From Saprospiraceae bacterium (GTDB taxonomy: Bacteria; Bacteroidota; Bacteroidia; Chitinophagales; Saprospiraceae): DNA of 64,000 bases. Every line of letters begins with the position of its first letter. Within the stretch, counting starts at the first letter, position 1. This document shows, piece by piece, positions 29,268 through 41,786 of the stretch. The position numbers were made by a program, and so were the translations under genes. The notes under the pieces were generated by a model, which saw only the letters and a program-made list of their open reading frames with translations, ran no database searches and had not been told where the DNA came from. The stretch spans positions 806,001 to 870,000 of the forward strand of contig JADKCC010000002.1 in NCBI GenBank assembly GCA_016714785.1, given 5' to 3'.

Positions 29268-30329
29268 TTATTCAGCTCCTTGAACTATTTTTACATTGAC
29301 GGGCGATTTAGGTTTAAGTTGTAATATACCCGTAGTCAATACCGTATCTCCTTCATTGATTCCATCTATTATCTGAATAGCTCCCTCTGTTCGTAATCCA
29401 GCTTTGACAGATACACTTATTGCCTGTCCACCTTTGGACACAAAAACTTTTGCCCCATTGATATCTGGTATATATGCCATAGTAGGTATCATAATCGCTT
29501 TTGATTGGTCTCCTATCGGAATAGTAATGTCAGCAAATGATCCAGGGGCGACTTTTCCTAGTGGATTAGAAAAAGTTGCTCTAATTTTTGCAGTTCTAGT
29601 TGTAGGATCTATTTTAGGTTCTTTTGCATAAACGGTTGCCTTAAATTTTTCTTTAAAACCTGAAATTATAAATTGTACTTCAGATCCGTTTTTAATTTGT
29701 TGATTATATTTTTCGGGAATGGAAAATTCAAGTTTTAATGGTTGTGTACTTTGGATAGTAGTAATTGTGGTACTTGAGTTGACAAAAGCTCCAGGACTAA
29801 CATATTTTAGGCCAGCAATACCTGAAAAGGGAGATAAAATTTTTGTTTTGTCAATATTTGTTTTAATGATATCCACATTTGCTCTCAAAAGATATAAATT
29901 AGTCAATGCCATATCGTAGTCCTCCTTACTTATTGCTGATGAAGCTAGCAATTGTTTTTGCCTTTTTTCTTTTTCTTCTGCTAATTTAATTTCTATTTCT
30001 GTTCTTTTGATCTGTGCCTGAAGGTCATCATCATTAAGTTTTATTAATAATTGACCTTTACGCACAGCTTGTCCTTCTTTAAAAAAAATGCCAGTAATTT
30101 TTCCAGCAATTTCACTTTTTATTTCCACTTCTTCGTTGGCTATCACTGTCCCTGAAGTATTGATAGAGCCTGAAGTTAGTTCTGCTCGTGCTATAATGCC
30201 ATCAACTGTGAGTGCTTTTGATGGGCTAGCAGTGACTCCTGTCTGCATGTTTTGTTCATTCTTTGCAGCATCTTTACACGAATAATGTACTGTCACTATT
30301 AGAATCAGAAATATATATATGAATCTCAT
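29268..30329 (-). CDS. RND efflux periplasmic adaptor (HlyD/AcrA family lipoprotein)
   Basis: This 353-residue adaptor starts RFIYIFLILIVTVHYSCKDA, with a lipobox Cys at residue 18. A lipoyl-type half motif follows (EIKSEIAGKITGIFFKEGQA), then an alpha-helical hairpin (LQAQIKRTEIEIKLAEEKEK to LTNLYLLRANVDIIKT), the second lipoyl half (ILSPFSGIAGLKYVSPGAFV), and a beta-barrel/membrane-proximal region (ATVYAKEPKIDPTTRTAKIR). It links the RND pump to the outer-membrane channel. It is first in a two-gene operon with the pump. Confidence 0.92.
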   Translation of the reverse strand: MRFIYIFLILIVTVHYSCKDAAKNEQNMQTGVTASPSKALTVDGIIARAELTSGSINTSGTVIANEEVEIKSEIAGKITGIFFKEGQAVRKGQLLIKLNDDDLQAQIKRTEIEIKLAEEKEKRQKQLLASSAISKEDYDMALTNLYLLRANVDIIKTNIDKTKILSPFSGIAGLKYVSPGAFVNSSTTITTIQSTQPLKLEFSIPEKYNQQIKNGSEVQFIISGFKEKFKATVYAKEPKIDPTTRTAKIRATFSNPLGKVAPGSFADITIPIGDQSKAIMIPTMAYIPDINGAKVFVSKGGQAISVSVKAGLRTEGAIQIIDGINEGDTVLTTGILQLKPKSPVNVKIVQGAE

Positions 30330-30395
30330 TTTAAAATTTTGATTTAACTAAATATAAAGGCCTTTTTATTGTAAATTGTTTTTAATTCTGCTATA

Positions 30396-30403
30396 TATAT
30401 TTG
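30396..30403 (+). promoter_or_regulatory. Promoter -7 box upstream of nhaC
   Basis: TATATTTG fits TAnnTTTG. A TTG lies 17 bases upstream, two bases short of the ideal spacing. The start codon is about 110 bases downstream. Confidence 0.4.
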
Positions 30404-30514
30404 TACCATATAAATGTACCAGCAAATTTATGAAATAATTATTTGGTTTTAATAAATAAAATCCTGTTATCTTGCGCTGTAAATTATTTAAGCCTTAATA
30501 AAAATTGTAATATC

Positions 30515-31993
30515 ATGAAAAGTGAAGACATAATTCCAAGTGAGCCGAGTCAAGAACAAATAATAGAGAATAAAGAATTAAATATATGGGAGTCACTATT
30601 TCCAATATTTATCTTGGTAGGTTTATTGGCATACAATATTTTTATTTATGGTGATAGTGCATTGAGTGGCAGTAACCAATTTATTTTGCTAATGGGAGCA
30701 GCCGTAGCAGCAATAGTAGGATTTAAAAACAAAGTTACCTATGCACAGATGATGGAGGAAGTAGCCCATAATGTCAAATCTACTTCTGGCGCTCTTCTCA
30801 TACTTTTGATGGTAGGTGCACTTTCAGGTACTTGGCTGCTTAGTGGGATAATACCTACAATGATATACTATGGCCTGCAGATATTAACGCCATCTATATT
30901 TTTGGCCGCTTCACTTGTGATTTGTTCTGTGATTTCTGTTGCGACTGGTAGTTCATGGTCCACGAGTGCTACAGTTGGTATCGCTTTGATAGGAATAGGC
31001 AATACGATGGGTATTCATCCCGGTATGACAGCTGGGGCTGTATTGTCGGGTGCATATTTTGGGGACAAAATATCTCCTTTGTCAGATACAACAAATTTGG
31101 CAGCGGCTATGGCAGGGGCAGATTTATTCGATCATATCAAATACATGCTTTATACAACAGTACCTTCTATATTAGTGGCTTTTTTGATATTTTTGGTTTT
31201 AGGTTTTAATATTTCTGCTGAAGTCACACCTGATATAACAGATAAGTTGGCAGCAATAGATGGTGCTTTTCATATTAGTCCATGGTTGTTTTTAGTACCC
31301 GTCATCGTGATAGTGCTAATTATGCGCAAAACTCAACCTTTGATAGCGCTTATGGCTGGGGCCCTTTTAGGAGGAATAGCAGCTATTATAGCTCAACCAG
31401 AATTGGTAATCAAAGTAGCAGGCGGTACCACATTGGATGTAAATACTGCTTATAAGGGTGTAATGAATGCATTGACTACCAAAACATCAATTGAAACTTC
31501 CAATGCTGAGCTTAATGAACTTTTTTCAGGCAAAGGTATGGCTGGTATGTTGGGAACAATTTGGCTAATACTATGTGCTATGGTATTTGGTGGTGTGATG
31601 GATGCCATTGGAGCATTAGCTAGAATTACATCAGCTTTATTGAATATGTTTAAGACCGTCTTTGGCTTGTTTACTAGTACTGTCATGTCTTGTTTAGCGA
31701 TCAATTTGACTGCATCAGATCAATATTTAGCTTTGGTCATACCAGGAAAAATGTTTAAAAAAGCTTACGAGGATAAAGGTCTTCATCCAGTAAATTTGAG
31801 TAGGACGCTCGAAGACACTGGTACCGTAACTTCTGTTCTTATTCCATGGAATACCTGTGGAGCATACAATGCAGGGGTTTTAGGAGTAGCTACTGGCGAG
31901 TATTTTATGTATGCCATATTCAATTGGATAAGTCCTTTCATGACCCTAATTGTTGCTGGATTAGGGTATAAGATCAAAAAAATGATAAAGTAA
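30515..31993 (+). CDS. nhaC: Na+/H+ antiporter, NhaC family
   Basis: This 492-residue multi-helix transporter exchanges sodium for protons. Recognisable segments: GDSALSGSNQFILLMGAAVA, ALLILLMVGALSGTWLLSGI, IPTMIYYGLQIL, VATGSSWSTSATVGIALIGI, GAVLSGAYFGDKISPLSDTT followed by NLAAAMAG. GAYFGDKxSPLSDTT and TGSSWST are hallmarks of NhaC. The C-terminus has LINLTASDQY-like DQYLALVIPGKMF and SRTLEDTGTVTSVLIPWNTC. ATG at 30515 is chosen; an upstream in-frame ATG at 30443 would add a poorly conserved extension. Confidence 0.92.
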   Translation: MKSEDIIPSEPSQEQIIENKELNIWESLFPIFILVGLLAYNIFIYGDSALSGSNQFILLMGAAVAAIVGFKNKVTYAQMMEEVAHNVKSTSGALLILLMVGALSGTWLLSGIIPTMIYYGLQILTPSIFLAASLVICSVISVATGSSWSTSATVGIALIGIGNTMGIHPGMTAGAVLSGAYFGDKISPLSDTTNLAAAMAGADLFDHIKYMLYTTVPSILVAFLIFLVLGFNISAEVTPDITDKLAAIDGAFHISPWLFLVPVIVIVLIMRKTQPLIALMAGALLGGIAAIIAQPELVIKVAGGTTLDVNTAYKGVMNALTTKTSIETSNAELNELFSGKGMAGMLGTIWLILCAMVFGGVMDAIGALARITSALLNMFKTVFGLFTSTVMSCLAINLTASDQYLALVIPGKMFKKAYEDKGLHPVNLSRTLEDTGTVTSVLIPWNTCGAYNAGVLGVATGEYFMYAIFNWISPFMTLIVAGLGYKIKKMIK

Positions 31994-32553
31994 TAAGACT
32001 TTGGAAATCGTATAGTTATTATTATTGACTGTCACATTATTTTTCATTCATCAATAATGGTTTATGATTAGAGACTAGGTGAATTTTTTTATCATTTTAT
32101 TACTTTTTTGTTCAAATAGATTGTATTTGTTTAAGAAAACTACATACATGATGATATATACTGAAATATATATATAATACAAATAACATTTATTTATGAT
32201 ATCTTCATATCTATTTTTATGAGATATTAATTAATAAATGTAAAATATTTTACATTAAAACATTTTTTTAAAATAGCATAGTGGGAAAGCATTAATTTTG
32301 TGTCTTTATTTATGTAGTGAAGATAGATTTCAATTGATTTCCTATCCTTCTTTGAACTAAATTGGATCTACATCCCCAAACAACCTTCTTGTATTTTAGT
32401 AAATGTAAAATTTATTACATTTATCATTTTTTGTTTAGATTTTGTTGTGACTTTAATTTTTTTAAAGGTCTTTAATTAAGAATAAATATTTTTTGCACGA
32501 TAAAGTAGTATCCTAAACTGCTTTGTCTTTTTGTGAACCTAAAAATTTTGAGA
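31994..32553. other. Long AT-rich regulatory region upstream of the giant adhesin
   Basis: No gene seen. Two inverted repeats related to TGTAAA-N-TTTACA lie here: 32237-32256 is a perfect 20-bp palindrome aatgtaaaatattttacatt, and 32400-32423 has 9-bp arms taaatgtaa/ttacattta. A -7-like TAATTTTG sits at 32293-32300, between the two palindromes. Long upstream regions with repeated inverted motifs suggest regulated expression of the adhesin. Confidence 0.5.
32237..32256. promoter_or_regulatory. Perfect 20-bp palindrome (possible operator)
   Basis: The sequence aatgtaaaatattttacatt equals its own reverse complement. It lies about 300 bp before the giant adhesin gene. A second, looser copy is at 32400-32423, and related TGTAA...TTACA sites lie upstream of the LytTR regulator (51424-51441, 51462-51476). 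Confidence 0.5.
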
Positions 32554-35500
32554 ATGAATAATTTCTTTAGTCGAAGAAGTTTTGTAAGTAATTTTATGAA
32601 ACTTTCGATGGTCTTTTATGTATTGTTTTTTGTAAATAGCAGAGAAGTCTTAGCACAAAGTCTTGATGCTAAAAGCTACAAAATCACTCACGAAAGTAAA
32701 CAAGCTGCAAGTGATGGTAAACTAATTATTTCTTTACAAGTGCCTTATTCAGGTGAAATTTCAGTAAAGTATGAGTATAATGGGTTAGGTAATTTTCAAA
32801 AAATATCTAATTTGAATGCCATTAACGGTAGCTTAATCATTGAGAACTTAAATCCTGGAAAATATTACAATGTACGAATTTTAAGCGAAAATTCAAGCTT
32901 ATTAAACAACATCGATAGTTTAATTATAAATTATGGACGACCATTGCCTGATAATCGTGGAGAAAGAGCTACTTGTGGTACTATTAATTTTACTGATTGT
33001 AATGGGAATGCCATTTCAAAAAGTGGATTAGAAACAGGTAAAGCATATAATATTGATAACAGTGTGTCAACACCATGTGGTTTTGAAGTATCTTCAAGTT
33101 GTACAATAATAAGTAAAAAGAAGTGGCAATGTATAGCTGGTAACTCAAGTTCCCCAGGGGCTTACACTGACCATACTATTACAAATTATTCTGGGGTTGG
33201 GCTTTCTGCTTTAACCGCAGCTAGACTTGCCTGGATTATTTGCCATTATAATGTACCATCAAGTGATAGCGATCCCGTGGCCTTAGCGGTTTGGTATTTG
33301 ACAGGTACTGGGGGAAGTGCCAATAGTATTTATAATGCTGCTGTAGCGGCTGTTACATCTCCAAATGGAACGCAAAATAAACTTGTATTTTATAAAAGAA
33401 AATATTCTACTAATCAAGATTTTGTTAAATGGGAATGTTCAAATATTCAAAAAACTTGCCAATTACAAAATGTTTCTCTTTGCGATGGATCAGTTTCTAA
33501 TCAAGGCCCATGGATGGACTTGAGATTTAATGGAGTTTATCAACCTGGTTACACTGTTTTATCGGCAAGTATAATAGAATATGATAACGGAACAGCTTCC
33601 ATAGTAGCACAAATTCAAAATTTAAATAATAATAATATCAAATTTAATTTAAATGTTTTATTATCAGGAAAGAATTTAAATGGGCCTTCTCATTTTAATA
33701 CAACTGGAGGTGAATGTACCACTTCACCTAAACCAGATTGGTATTATTATAACAACATGGGTGGAACATTGACTGGAGTATCTGGATCTTTGATGAATGG
33801 TGCTATTCTTATTATTAACCAAACATCTATGGGTACACCTGTGCAAATAGGAACTGGAGCTGCGTTTTATAGTACAACTGCTTTTCAACTTTCTAGTTGG
33901 ATGGATATGACAATTGTGACACAACCTACTACAGGCCAAACAATTACTAATGGTGGTAACGGCACTGATTTATATTTTGATATTGTAGGGTGTAGTTGTT
34001 CTAATGTAAGTGTTAATGCCGGCTTAGATATAATTAAATGTTATGGTCAATCCACCAACTTAACAGCAGTTGGTGCGGGTGGTATCACACCTTACACATA
34101 TAGTTGGAGTAATAGTCTAGGAACAGGCCCGAATAAAACTGTAAACCCAACAACCACTACTACATACACTGTTACTTTAACTGATCTAAACAGCTGTACA
34201 GCAACCGATCAAGTTACGGTCGTTGTTAATCCCCAATTAAATTTAGTGATCCCCAACGACGAAGTATGTTCTGGAGCTAATTACACCAAAACAGTGCAAG
34301 CCACAGGTGGTACCCCGGGTTACACATACAATTGGAGTGGAGGATTAGGAGTAGGCAATCAAAAGTCAATTCCAGCTACCAATGGTAGTCACACAGTTAC
34401 AGTCACAGACAGTAAAGGATGTACCGCAATAGGAAGTTTTACAGTAACGATAAATACCCTAACCGCAACAGCATCGAATGATGGCAATAAGGTAAACAAA
34501 CGGTAACCATAGCGGTAGCCATCCTTCAGGTATGACCTACTCATGGAGTGGCGGCGGAACGGCACGAACAAAAAATGTAACTACTCCTGATACCTATACA
34601 GTAACAGTCACAGATAGCAATGGTTGTGTTGCCACAGCGACGACAGCGGTAGCCCAAAACATAACGACACCCAGTCCGACAGTAGATAATGATGGTCCAA
34701 TGACGGAGTATAAACGAGTGTAACCTTCTCAACAGGTGGCGGCACCTACTCATGGAGTGGAGGTGGCAATTAATGCACCAAGACAGTAACAGCACTCAGG
34801 TACTTACACAGTCACTGTAACCAATAATGGTTGTACAGCGGTAGGAACAAGGACCCTGACCGTTTCATCCAAACCGACGGCCAACATAACAGCCACGGGC
34901 AACAACTGTTTGACAGCCAATGCGCAGTTATTTGGCAGTGCGACAGGTGGAGCGCCGGGCTATAGTTATGTCTATACAGGTCCCAACGGTTTTAGTAGTA
35001 CGCAGCAAAACCCGATGATCACGCAAAATGGCACTTATACGTTAGTAGTAACAGATCAAAACGGCTGTACGGATGATGTAAACATCATCATTTTTAATGA
35101 GTTTTTACCAACAGCAATCTCGGCATCATCGGCATTATGTGCAGGGGAATCAACAATATTGACAGCGAGTGGTGGTGGTACGTATGCATGGAGCAGCAAT
35201 GCAGGGAGTGTCACGACCAATCAAGTTACGGTAACGCCAGCCACGACGACGACCTACACAGTGACGGTCACCTCAGTCAATGGATGTGTAGCCACAGCCA
35301 CAGTGCAAGTGAACGTTTATACCAAACCAGTAGTAACCAACGTAGCAACAGTAGCCAATACATCGTGTAACAATACATCCAATACAGGAAGTATAACCGT
35401 AACAGCGACGGGTCAGACAGGGTTGACCAAGCAGTATAGGATCAATGGAGGTACTTGGCAATTGAGTAATATATTTAGCAATCTAGGGAATGGGACGTAT

Positions 35501-38500
35501 AATGTAGAGGTGAGCTATGTGGAGCGAGCGTGTTATTCCAACCCAGCATCCGCCACCATCAGCTCACAAAGTGGCTTGACGGTGAATGCAGAAAACAACA
35601 AAACAGTATGCCCATCAACCAACTTTACGTTAAGCGCAACGGCAGCAGGAGGGACGACCCCTTATACGTATGGCTGGACAGGTGGCTTGGTAGGAACCCC
35701 TGTGAATGTCAGTGGAATCACGGCAGCACAGACATATATAGTGACAGTGACCGATAATAAGGGATGTACCGCTACGGACAATGTAGTTGTATCGGTACAT
35801 GCATTGCCTGCAGCGAGTATTGCAAAGATGGAGACTTGACCTGTACGAAGACCACAACCGTATTGACAGCATCACCAAGCACAGGGGTAACCTATTTATG
35901 GAGTGTGAGCAATCAGACGAGTAGAAGTATCAACGTAACATCAGCAGCAACCTATACCGTTACAGTGACGAGTACCACAACAGGATGTGCTTCTTCCGCT
36001 AGTATAGTAGTAACACAAAACATAACGAAACCAAATGCGAATGCGGGAGCAGATAAAACATTAACATGTACGACAACGAGTGCCACATTGAATGGAAGTA
36101 GTACAACATCCGGTGTGACTTATGGATGGATAGCGAGCAATGGAGGCAATATAGTAAGCGGTGGCAACACAGCAACACCAACAATCAATAACGCAGGAAC
36201 CTATACATTGACAGTTACCAATAATAGTAATGGTTGTACGGCGACTGATTTTGCCCAAGTCACATTAAACAATACACCACCAGCAAATGTGAGCGCCGAC
36301 AACATCGGCGGTCCACTCACCTGTATCGACAATAGTGTGACGATCAGAGCCTTTCCTGATGTAGTTACTTATACTTATGCTTGGAGTGGTCCATCGGGTT
36401 ACACAGCCACGAGCCGTTCCAATAATGTATCAGTGGCAGGAAACTATACGGTCACAGTAACTGATAGTCAAAATGGCTGTACGGCATCATCTAGTACTGC
36501 AGTGTTACAAAATGTTGATATTCCCACAGCGAATGCGGGAGGAGATAAGAGCATCTGTAATAGCACCAATACGACATTGACGGCAAGCGGCGCAGGAACA
36601 AATGGCACCTACAAATGGAGCACCAATGCCACCACGGCAGCCATCACTGTCTCCCCAAGCACCACGACGACGTACACCGTAACTGTAACAGGTGCCAACG
36701 GTTGTACTAATAGTGCACAAGCAGTAGTGACAGTGACACCACTGCCCGCATCAGGACTTACTGGCCCGAATGAAATCTGTATGGATGAATACGCTGTATT
36801 TAATGCGAGCCCATTAGTAGTAGGAGCGACCTACGCATGGAGCTTTGACGGGGGCACAAGCTTGGATGGCGATGCCAATGATCCATCAGAGAGCGTCAAG
36901 TGGTCAAGTGCGTATCAAAATATGTCAAGAACCGTAACGCTGACAGTGTCCAAAGACAATTGTAGCAATACCTATACGAAAGCAATCTTAGTAAAAACAG
37001 GTGTAATCTTAAATACGCAAGACAACTATCCAGTCTGTCAAGGCGGCAGTGTACAAATAGGCCCCAACCCGAATGATGGCAGTCAAGTAGCGCCGGGAAC
37101 GACGTTCCAGTGGACGCCCAATTTATTTTTGAATAACAATACGGCAGCACAGCCACTGAGTACCCCACCATTTGACATCACGTACACCCTTACAGCGACA
37201 TTAAACGGTTGTGCAGTGAGCAGACAAATAATGGTAGATGTGAATGTCAATTTGAATCCAGTAGCCGATGCGGGACAAGACAAGACGGTATGTATGGGCA
37301 ATAGTGTACAAATCGGAGGCACGCCCACGGCGACACCACCAGCGGGCGCGAGCATCTCAGGGGTGATATGGAGTCCATTGACAGGAGCGGCGCAATACCA
37401 ACCGAATCCCATGGTAAGCCCATCAAGCAATACCCAATACAGAGTAGTGGTAGTAGCCTCGACAGGGTGTACGGATACCGACTTTGTGAACGTAACAGTT
37501 CAAGCCAAAGCAAAAATAGGAAACTATGTATGGCGCGATGACAATGCGAATGGCATCCAAGACACTAATGAGCCAGGTATAGGAGGCGTGACAGTAAAAT
37601 TATACAATACGTCGAATGTAGAAGTAGGTTCAAGTACGACGAATAGTCAAGGTTTGTATGAGTTTGAAGTATGTGCAGGGCCATATTATGTAGAATTTGG
37701 TACAGTACCAGGCTATAGCAGAACGATAGCCAATACGTCAGATGACACCAAAGACAGTGACGCCAATGTAACGAATGGCCGTACCCAGAATTATACACTC
37801 AATCCAGGAGACAATAATCCAACGGTTGACGCAGGGTATATACCGAATGGCAAGATAGGAGACTTCGTGTGGGAGGATAAAAATGGTAATGGACAGCAAG
37901 ACAGCGGAGAGCCAGGCATACCAGGCGTAACCGTACAATTGCTCGATCAGAACAACAACGTCATACGAACCACGACGACGAGTGGTACAGGCGCTTATGA
38001 GTTTGATAACCTGCCGCCAGGAACGTATTATGTACGAGTGACACCACCGACAGGATACAACGTCACCACACCCAATAGTGGAAACGATAGTACAGACAGT
38101 GATATCAACAGCACCACGAATACGACAGGAGCGATCAATTTGGGAGCCGGGGAGACCAATCTGACCATAGATGCAGGATTACTGAGACCAGCAAGTTTAG
38201 GAGACTTTGTATGGGATGACCGAAATGGTAATGGCGTACAAGATACAGGAGAGCCAGGGATATCAGGAGTAATTGTAAGTCTTGAGGATGCAAGTGGCAA
38301 CCCAGCGAGAGATATCAATAACAATATCATAGCATCTACGACAACAGGTAGCAATGGTTCATATCAATTTACGAATCTGAGACCAGGCGTGGTGTATGTA
38401 GTTAAATTTACAGCACCAAGCGGTTACCAACCGAGCAGTGCAGATAGAGGTGGAGACGATACCAAAGACAGTGATGCCAATACCACCACAGGCAAAACGC

Positions 38501-41500
38501 CAGGAGTGACGTTAGAAAGTGGACAAAACAATCCGACGATCGATGCGGGATACTACAGACCAGCAAGTCTTGGAGATTTTGTGTGGGATGATACCAATGG
38601 CAATGGCCGACAGGATGTGGGAGAGCCAGGAATCAGTGGATTGACCGTAACCCTGACAGGCACCACAGGAGATGGAACACCGGTCAATCAAACCACCACG
38701 ACGGGAAGCGACGGAAGTTATAGCTTTACGAATCTGAAACCAGGGACCTACACCGTAACCTTCACCAAACCAACGGGCACAGCCTTCACGGGCCAAGACA
38801 GTGGTACTGATGACAAAGATAGTGATGCTAGCCCAACGACAGGAAGTACGGCAGGAATCCCGTTGCTAAGTGGCCAAAACATAACGACCGTGGATGCAGG
38901 TGTACTTAGAGCAGCGAGCTTAGGCGATTATGTATGGGAGGACAAAATGGTAATGGCGTACAAGATGCAGGTGAGCCAGGCATAGTAGGAGTGACAGTAA
39001 GCTTGGAAGATGCAGCAGGCAACCCAGCGAGAGATATCAATGGCAACATCATAGCAGCCACCACCACAGGCACGAATGGACAATATCAGTTTACGAACTT
39101 GAAGCCAGGCGTAGTCTATGTAGTTAAATTTACAGCACCAAGCGGTTATCAACCGAGTAGTGCAGACAAAGGGAGTAATGATACCAAAGACAGTGATGCC
39201 AGTATTACCACAGGAAAATCACAGCAAGTCACCCTCACAGGAGGCGAAAACAACCCAACGATCGATGCCGGATATTATAGACCAGCGACGATAGGCGACT
39301 ATGTGTGGGAAGACAAAAACGGCAATGGTGTACAGGAAGCCGGCGAACCAGGAATAGGAGGCGTGACAGTAACGCTGACCGGTACCAAAGGAGACGGAAC
39401 ACCGATCACACCGATTACCGTGACAACGGGCACCAATGGCAACTATCAGTTTACCAATTTGGCACCAGGCACTTATACAGTGACGTTTACCAAGCCAGCC
39501 AACACCGTGACGACGACACCAGACCAAGGTGGAGACGATAGCAAAGACAGTGATGCGAGTATCACCACTGGGGCATCAGTACCAGTGACCGTACAAAGCA
39601 ATGAGACTAATAATACGATCGACGCAGGATATCTGAGATCGGCAAGTTTGGGTGATTATGTATGGGAAGATACCAATGCGAACGGCGTACAAGACACAGG
39701 AGAACCAGGCATAGGAGGCGTGACGGTAAGATTAGAAGATGCAGCAGGCAACCAAGCCAGAGACATCAACAATAATTTAGTAGCCAATGCGACCACCGGC
39801 ACCAATGGACAATACCAATTTACCAACCTGAGACCAGGAGTGGTTTATGTAGTGAACTTCATAGCGCCGAATGGATTTACCACCACGAGCAAAGACAGTG
39901 GAGTGCAGATGACAAAGACAGTGATGCGAGCCCGAGTACCGGCAAATCACAGCAAGTGACCCTTAGTAGCGGCGAAAACAACCCAACGATCGACGCAGGT
40001 TATTATAGTAGAGCGAGTTTAGGAGATTTTGTATGGCATGATCTAAATGCGAATGGCGTACAAGATGCCGGCGAGCCAGGCATTGGTGGTGTGACGGTAA
40101 GATTATTCAACAGTAGTGGCGTACAGGAAGCCTTTACGCTAACAGGCCCGAATGGGATGTATAGTTTTACGAATCTGACACCGGGCAGCTATACGGTAAA
40201 ATTTGACACGCCGAATAATTATATACCGACACCAAAAGACAGAAATGGCGATGATACCAAAGATAGTGATGCCAATACAGCGAATGGATTGACACCTACC
40301 GTCGTACTAAACGGTGGCGACAATAATCCAACGATCGACGCAGGATTTTACAAATTGGCACAGATCGGAGATTTTGTGTGGGAGGATAGAAATGCCAATG
40401 GCGTACAAGATGCCTTCGAGCCAGGGATAGGAGGAGTAACGGTGACCTTGACAGGCGTAGATGCCTTCGGTGCACCAGTCAATAAGACCACGACGACGAG
40501 CATTACGGGGCTGTATGAATTTACCAATTTAGTACCGGGCAATTATACCGTAACATTTACGAGTCCAGGGGGCTTGTACAAATCATCACCAGCCAATGTA
40601 GGGACAGATGATGGCCGAGATAGTGATGCGAGTGTATTGACAGGAGTGGCATCAGAAATCACCTTGAAGTCAGGGGACAACAATCAGACGATCGATGCTG
40701 GCTACTACCGATGTGCGTATGTAGGCGATTATGTATGGTTGGATAGAGACCAAAACAATCTACAAGATGTAGGAGACGAAGGTCTAAATGGCATATTGGT
40801 AGAATTGTATAAATCAAGCAATCCGACAACACCAGTGCAAACGATGTTGACCATCAATGATCCTCGGGTGGGAAGAAATGGTAAAAAAGGATATTACAAC
40901 TTTGAAGTATGCGAATTGGGCAACTACTTCATCAAAGTGAAAGCAGACATGACCTTGTACAATTGGGTACAACCGAATCAAGGGACCAATGATGGTATAG
41001 ACAGTGATGTGATAGATTTTGAGAATCAGAGTACACTAATATTTACCGTAGGGTATGCAGCAGAGATCACGGATATAGACGCTGGAGTAAGTCTCAAACC
41101 ATTGCCAGTGACGCTCAAAACATTCACAGGAAGATGGAATCAAAGCAGGGATATCAATGAGTTGACATGGGTAACAGCCACAGAGACCAATAATGATTAT
41201 TTCGAAGTAGAAAGAAGCATCAGAGGAGGCGAATATAAAGTGGTAGGCAAGGTATCAGGAAGTGGCAATAGCCAAAAAGAAATTGTCTATACCTTAGATG
41301 ACAGCGACATCAAAACCAACGGCATCTATACCTATAGACTTAGACAAGTTGACTTTGATGGGAAGGAGAGTTACTCAGATCCGATAACCATCAGCGTGGA
41401 GAGAAGAGGGGAGACCCATACGAATATTTACCCGAATCCGAGCAATGGTCAGGTGAATGTAGAGATCCAAGCGAGTGAAGGTCAGCGAGTAAGCGCAGAT

Positions 41501-41671
41501 GTATATGATGCCAATGGAAGATTGGTATTAGCCACCTTGATAGATACCATATCAGAGGGTAAAGAGCTGAATGCGAAGATAGATCAAGGCGCACTAAGTA
41601 AAGGTGTATATTACATCCTGTTAAACATAGATGGGGAAGTGACAAGCCATAAATTGATCATCATCGAATAA
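32554..41671 (+). CDS. Giant T9SS-secreted adhesin with ten SdrD-B-like domains (frameshifted)
   Basis: About 3,030 residues once roughly six frame slips are joined (near 34500, 34700-34900, 35835, 38945, 39905 and possibly others). ATG at 32554 begins a signal peptide ending NSREVLAQ. Residues about 190-260 resemble a thioester-type adhesin head (KKWQCIAG, then AARLAWIICHYNVPS, DPVALAVWYLTG). Then come PKD/SprB-like repeats with GC-Thr-rich strands (TPYTYSWSN, TYTVTVTDSNGC). From about 37510 to 41090 ten SdrD-B-like domains each open with a calcium loop such as GDFVWEDKNGNGQQDSGEPG. The C-terminus is a T9SS type A sorting domain (IYPNPSNGQVNVEIQ to GVYYILLNIDGEV, HKLIIIE). Predicted role: surface adhesion or gliding. 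GC content rises visibly after about 34450, so the gene looks mosaic. Confidence 0.88.
37513..41090 (+). repeat. Ten tandem SdrD-B-like domain repeats
   Basis: Units of about 330-360 bp start near 37520, 37855, 38200, 38565, 38915, 39290, 39640, 40010, 40360 and 40720. Each opens with (I/L/V)G(D/N)(F/Y)VW.D.(N).NG.QD...PGI.G and closes with a D(S/T)-rich DDTKDSDAN...NPTIDAGY segment. Neighbouring units differ enough to be distinguished. The last (LDRDQNNLQDVGDEG) is the most divergent. In one unit the frame is lost at an A run near 38945. Confidence 0.85.
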
Positions 41672-41740
41672 GAGTAAATAAAGAACATTCTCAATTTTTA
41701 GGTTCACTTAAAGTAGTGCTACACTAAAAATCATTATTCA

Positions 41741-41776
41741 AGCCAGGGAAGCATAGGAACTTCTCTGGCTTTTTTA
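41741..41776 (+). terminator. Intrinsic terminator of the giant adhesin gene
   Basis: Arms agccagggaag and cttctctggct pair with one G-U position around an 8-base loop, followed by T6. It lies 70 bp after the adhesin stop. Confidence 0.75.
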
Positions 41777-41786
41777 TTCCCGATCG

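Noticed and set aside
35137..39541. Numerous open frames on both strands inside the giant adhesin
   Set aside because: They are in alternative frames of a Thr/Gly/Asp-rich repeat gene with few stop codons and show no independent domain.
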